A stretch of DNA of 36,617 nt from assembly GCA_027296045.1 (NCBI GenBank), contig JAPUJS010000024.1, forward strand, positions 1 to 36,617, in the 5' to 3' direction. The DNA is from a bacterium. GTDB taxonomy: Bacteria; Latescibacterota; UBA2968. The notes below the pieces were generated by a model. The model worked only from the letters and a program-made list of their open reading frames with translations, searched no databases and was not told the origin of the DNA. Below are positions 34,232-36,617 of the stretch, one piece after another. Both the position numbers and the translations under genes were made by a program. How positions within the stretch are numbered: position 1 is the first letter of the stretch; each line of letters opens with the position of its first letter.

Positions 34232-34888
34232 ATGATACAGAGCAGATCTGCGGTACGGATTTCAAAGCTTTTGTCCTTGATGTTGCGCCACCGACCGGAT
34301 GAATTCGGCCTGGAGGTCGATGCGTTTGGGTTTGCCGATGTGGAGGCTGTTTTGTCGGCACTCCAGGCAAAGGACGGGGAGGTGACGATGGAGGATGTAG
34401 AGGCTGTGGTGTACGACGGTGAAAAGCAACGATTTGAGATCAAAGACGGTCGCATCCGTGCCCGATATGGTCATAGCTTTCCCATTGACCTGGGCGTAGA
34501 CCCTGCCGAACCGCCTGAATTTCTTTATAAAGGGGTTTCGCCAAAGGAAGTGGAGGGCATCTTGTCCGAAGGGCTGACGCCGATAGATCGACAATTTGTG
34601 CACCTGTCGTTTGAATCCGAAGTGGCCGCTCAAATAGGGGGTGGACGCGGACGACCGAGTGCGGTGATTCGGGTGGCGGCACAGGAAGCCCACGAGGCGG
34701 GTGTTGCATTTTTCGATTGCGGACCAACGGTGTTGACCGAGCAGGTGCCGACTGAATTTTTGACCCTCGAACAGAGACCGGAACGGGAAGCGTATCCGCC
34801 CGCCCCTACTCCCCCCCCGGCGAATGAAGCAGTTGCTTCCCAAGAAGTGACCTATGGACGGAGGCGGAGGTTTTCTTCGAGGCGATAA
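34232..34888 (+). CDS. kptA: RNA 2'-phosphotransferase (KptA/Tpt1 family)
   Basis: 218 residues from the ATG at 34232, with GAGGG 7 nt upstream. The KptA/Tpt1 fold transfers the 2'-phosphate of RNA to NAD+; the bacterial role is not established because bacteria lack the tRNA-splicing 2'-phosphate. Motifs: LSLMLRHRPDEFGLEVD, GFADVEAVL, IRARYGHSF (the RAxxGHS region), FVHLSFESE and AVIRVAA. The motif that is usually LYHGT reads LYKGVS, so Lys replaces the His. The C-terminal 35 residues are Pro/Ala- and Arg-rich (PAPTPPPANEAV; YGRRRRFSSRR) and not part of the domain. Confidence 0.9.
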   Translation: MIQSRSAVRISKLLSLMLRHRPDEFGLEVDAFGFADVEAVLSALQAKDGEVTMEDVEAVVYDGEKQRFEIKDGRIRARYGHSFPIDLGVDPAEPPEFLYKGVSPKEVEGILSEGLTPIDRQFVHLSFESEVAAQIGGGRGRPSAVIRVAAQEAHEAGVAFFDCGPTVLTEQVPTEFLTLEQRPEREAYPPAPTPPPANEAVASQEVTYGRRRRFSSRR

Positions 34889-34993
34889 TATCGGGATGGT
34901 AGGATACCGGCGTTTTCAAGATCGTTGGGTAGACTTTGACTCGGATCCTCCTGTGGTCTTTTCTCCCCAGATATTTTTAAGAGGCCAGCGTGT

Positions 34994-35911
34994 ATGGCGA
35001 AGTCGCGAAAAAAACCATCTCCCATTTCTGCAGTGCTGGAAGTGGCAGCCGATCTTGCGCAACAGCTGCAGGCAGACAAAATTCTGGTGATGGCCGAAGT
35101 GGGCGTGCGTCGCGAGGCAATTTTGGCATTGCATCAGGTGTGTTCGACGCTGGTTGTGACGCAGAACAAACGGTTTTTAGTGGGTATCGAAGACTTCGGG
35201 ATTGGACGCCTGACCTTCGATTTTGACGTCGACGGTATGGCCAATGTCGAATGGGTCCGGCAGGCGATTATTCTGGGGATGGAGGGCGGCTTCATCCAGC
35301 GGGGCAGCCTGGTGATCTGTGTAACACACCTCTTGGAATCCCGCGGGGTGGACTCGGTGGTGGCGGTGGACACAAGTCGGGGGTTTGAAGGATTTTATCC
35401 AGACAGTGTGGTGGCCCTGGCAGGGGATTATCCCATCGAGGTGGTCAAGGCCGCTCTGGATCTGGCGGTGGATATCGGTCAGGAAGGTCGCGAAGGCGAT
35501 CCGATCGGGGCGCTTTTTGTGATTGGAGATTCGGAACGGGTGTTGACGCATTCCAGGACAATGACATTTGACCCGTTTCGGGGCTATTCGGAACGGGAAA
35601 AAAATATCTGCAATGCCGATAACCGGGAGGGCATCAAAGAGGTTGCCCGAATGGACGGCGCTTTTGTCATTCAAGATCACGGCGTGGTTGTTTCGGGGAG
35701 CCGATATATTTCGGCAGACGTACAGGGATTGGTGCTGCCCAAAGGACTGGGGGCGCGACATGTGGCGGCGGCTTCGATTACAAAGCATACCCGGGCCATC
35801 GCGATTGCGGTTTCTCAGTCTACGGGTGTGGTTCGGGCCTTTAAGGAGGGCAAAATTGTGTTGCGTGTCGATCCGTCTAGACGCAGCATTAGCGGAAATT
35901 GGAGGCGATAG
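34994..35911 (+). CDS. Diadenylate cyclase (DacZ-like DAC domain)
   Basis: 305 residues; ATG at 34994 with AGAGG 9 nt upstream. The C-terminal half (about 165-305) is a DisA-N/DAC domain that makes cyclic di-AMP from two ATP: DGAFVIQDHG begins at Asp221, and GARHVAAASITKHTRAIAIA carries Arg255-His256 of the usual RHR motif, with Val at the third position. The N-terminal half (ADKILVMAEVGVRREAIL ... QNKRFLVGIED) resembles the pyruvate-kinase-like domain of archaeal/bacterial DacZ rather than the membrane part of CdaA or the HhH part of DisA. No membrane segment. Ten nt downstream lies the TrkA-type gene, a known class of c-di-AMP target. Confidence 0.85.
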   Translation: MAKSRKKPSPISAVLEVAADLAQQLQADKILVMAEVGVRREAILALHQVCSTLVVTQNKRFLVGIEDFGIGRLTFDFDVDGMANVEWVRQAIILGMEGGFIQRGSLVICVTHLLESRGVDSVVAVDTSRGFEGFYPDSVVALAGDYPIEVVKAALDLAVDIGQEGREGDPIGALFVIGDSERVLTHSRTMTFDPFRGYSEREKNICNADNREGIKEVARMDGAFVIQDHGVVVSGSRYISADVQGLVLPKGLGARHVAAASITKHTRAIAIAVSQSTGVVRAFKEGKIVLRVDPSRRSISGNWRR

Positions 35912-35920
35912 GAAGGGATT

Positions 35921-36106
35921 ATGGAAGCCATTGTGATTGGGGCAGGGCAGGCAGGGACCCACATTGCTCAGGTGCTCTCGATGGACCACCACAATGTGAC
36001 GCTGATCGATACCGATCGGGAACGGATTTTGCGGGCCGAAGAGACCCTGGATGTGCGCACGATTTGCGACCACGGGGCCAGTGAAACGTATTCCTACATG
36101 AGTTGA
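35921..36106 (+). pseudogene. TrkA-type potassium channel regulator, truncated after about 54 residues
   Basis: The ATG at 35921 has AGGAAGGG upstream. The first 54 residues are a clear TrkA-N Rossmann start: AIVIGAGQAGTHIAQVL (NAD-binding GxGxxG), then VTLIDTDRERIL with the acidic end of beta-2 and LDVRTICDHGAS. In intact proteins the frame continues with a helix and the second Rossmann part, and then an RCK-C domain, for about 220 or 450 residues. Here it changes to ETYSYMS and stops at 36106. No other frame continues the domain after about 36083. The gene is therefore broken by a rearrangement, an insertion or an assembly join. Intact TrkA/KtrA proteins control K+ uptake. Confidence 0.8.
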
Positions 36107-36114
36107 ATTCACCA

Positions 36115-36150
36115 CAGACTAATTTTCCCCGCGTAGGGAAAATTAGTCTG
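36115..36150 (+). terminator. Perfect 15-bp inverted repeat with trailing T-rich segment
   Basis: Arms CAGACTAATTTTCCC (36115-36129) and GGGAAAATTAGTCTG (36136-36150) match exactly around CGCGTA. TATTTAATAA follows, a modest T-rich tail. It lies 9 bases after the stop of the truncated trkA. A rho-independent terminator is one reading; a transposon end or regulatory dyad is another. Confidence 0.55.
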
Positions 36151-36159
36151 TATTTAATA

Positions 36160-36175
36160 AATGTTTGTAAACATT
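36160..36175. repeat. Short 7-bp dyad, possible operator
   Basis: AATGTTT and AAACATT around GT, 9 bases after the larger inverted repeat and about 27 bases before the next possible start codon. AT-rich flanks. May be an operator or part of a promoter for the downstream frame. Confidence 0.3.
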
Positions 36176-36201
36176 ATAAATATGGTTCCTCGCTGTTTGG
36201 T

Positions 36202-36617
36202 GTGGGTGACATTATAGACTGGCCGGAATTTCTTTCGAAACTAAGCGCCGCTGGGAACGCGGCCCAACCGAGCCCTGGTAAGAGGATATGGGAACTGCTT
36301 CCTCAGGACATCCAGTCTACGGTCGAGGGCTCAGTGGGTAGTAGCAGCCTTGAAGGGGAATATAAATTCAATATTATCAAAGCATTGAACGAAAATATCT
36401 TGGACAGTTCCGATTTCTATCAAGAGGGATATTTTTCAAGTATTGCGCTTCCTGAGGCAGTCCAGAGGTTGTTGAGTAACCAGGCAAACCTGTCATCCAG
36501 CGATGCCCAAAGACTCAACCGCCTTTTGATAGAATCAGCTTACCCACACGAAATAGAGAAGAGCCAATTAAAAGATACTAAAAATCACAGATTATTGGCC
36601 AACTCTTTGAAGAGCAT
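36202..36617 (+). CDS. Unknown protein, N-terminal part, runs off right edge
   Basis: A frame without stops runs from 36085 to the end of the window (36617). The GTG at 36202 is the most plausible start; no Shine-Dalgarno sequence is obvious. The 138 visible codons read GDIIDWPEFLSKLSAAGN..., then RIWELLPQDIQSTVEG, FNIIKALNENILDSSDFYQE, IALPEAVQRLLSN, LSSSDAQRLNRLLIESAYPH and EIEKSQ. It is mostly helical and soluble with no signal peptide. The phrase 'DAQRLNRLLIESAYPHEI' resembles a repeated element I associate with hypothetical proteins of uncultured bacteria, but I cannot name the family. By my hand count GC in 36361-36600 is about 40 percent, against about 60 percent in a line sampled from dnaB, so it may have come from elsewhere. 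Confidence 0.6.
   Translation, partial: MGDIIDWPEFLSKLSAAGNAAQPSPGKRIWELLPQDIQSTVEGSVGSSSLEGEYKFNIIKALNENILDSSDFYQEGYFSSIALPEAVQRLLSNQANLSSSDAQRLNRLLIESAYPHEIEKSQLKDTKNHRLLANSLKS

Noticed and set aside
33205-34455. 416-codon open frame on the minus strand opposite radA and kptA
   Set aside because: Crosses two well-defined genes in antisense; His/Pro/Arg-rich product without a domain.
1-36617. tRNA, rRNA, tmRNA, CRISPR arrays, insertion sequences
   Set aside because: Read through on both strands; no cloverleaf with consensus arms, no direct-repeat arrays with spacers and no transposase frames were recognised. A covariance-model scan was not possible here.

Overview
The window looks like chromosome from a Gram-negative (diderm) bacterium of moderate to high GC. 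Evidence for an outer membrane is a PorV/PorQ-like protein, a C-terminal Omp85-type barrel, lipoproteins and an L,D-transpeptidase. The mix of genes (a PD40/BamA-like fusion, a PorV-like protein, a DacZ-like diadenylate cyclase, a very long M28/FtsX fusion beside an OPT transporter) suggests an uncultured FCB-type lineage such as Latescibacterota or Poribacteria. That placement is inference from family content; no rRNA or tRNA gene was seen.

Layout, left to right. 1-523 (-): the start of a sigma-54 activator, cut by the window edge. 721-2294 (-): rpiA-sucD. 2504-3352 (+): an HTH/metallo-beta-lactamase fusion, with a small coiled-coil gene facing it at 3418-3717 (-). 4082-7998 (+): a 1077-residue protease/beta-propeller/barrel protein, then a zinc-ribbon membrane protein and a TPR protein. 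8048-12188 (-): an envelope operon, L,D-transpeptidase > degenerate paralogue > PorV-like protein > era > flippase-like protein, the first three linked by TTGA and GTGA stop/start overlaps. 12269-15319: an Ala-rich lipoprotein (-), a zinc-ribbon/TM protein (-), a small membrane protein (+) and a LamG-type lipoprotein (-). 15692-24777 (+): the M28-like/FtsX fusion, an OPT-family transporter, an RGG-flanked Spy-like secreted protein and a metallophosphoesterase. 24796-26871 (+): a YyaL-type thioredoxin-domain protein, facing a secreted bifunctional-nuclease-family gene (-).

27738-36106 (+) is one tightly packed housekeeping operon behind a good sigma-70-like promoter: yicC, gmk, rpoZ-like, coaBC, family-4 uracil-DNA glycosylase, dnaB, radA, kptA, a diadenylate cyclase and the first 54 or so codons of a TrkA-type potassium channel regulator. 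The trkA reading frame breaks off near 36083. Beyond it lie a perfect 15-bp inverted repeat and AT-richer DNA carrying an open reading frame of unknown function that runs off the right edge, so this is either a real insertion/recombination point or an assembly junction.

Several promoters share the pattern TTGnnn-N17-TATnTT, and strong hairpin terminators separate the convergent units. Many real starts are the second of two candidates, because the Shine-Dalgarno sequence abuts the first one. The most unusual items are the M28-like domain that has lost its metal ligands and is fused to an ABC-type permease with no ATPase nearby, the tandem active/inactive L,D-transpeptidase pair, the cyclase-trkA adjacency with the broken trkA, and nested hairpins in divergent intergenic regions.
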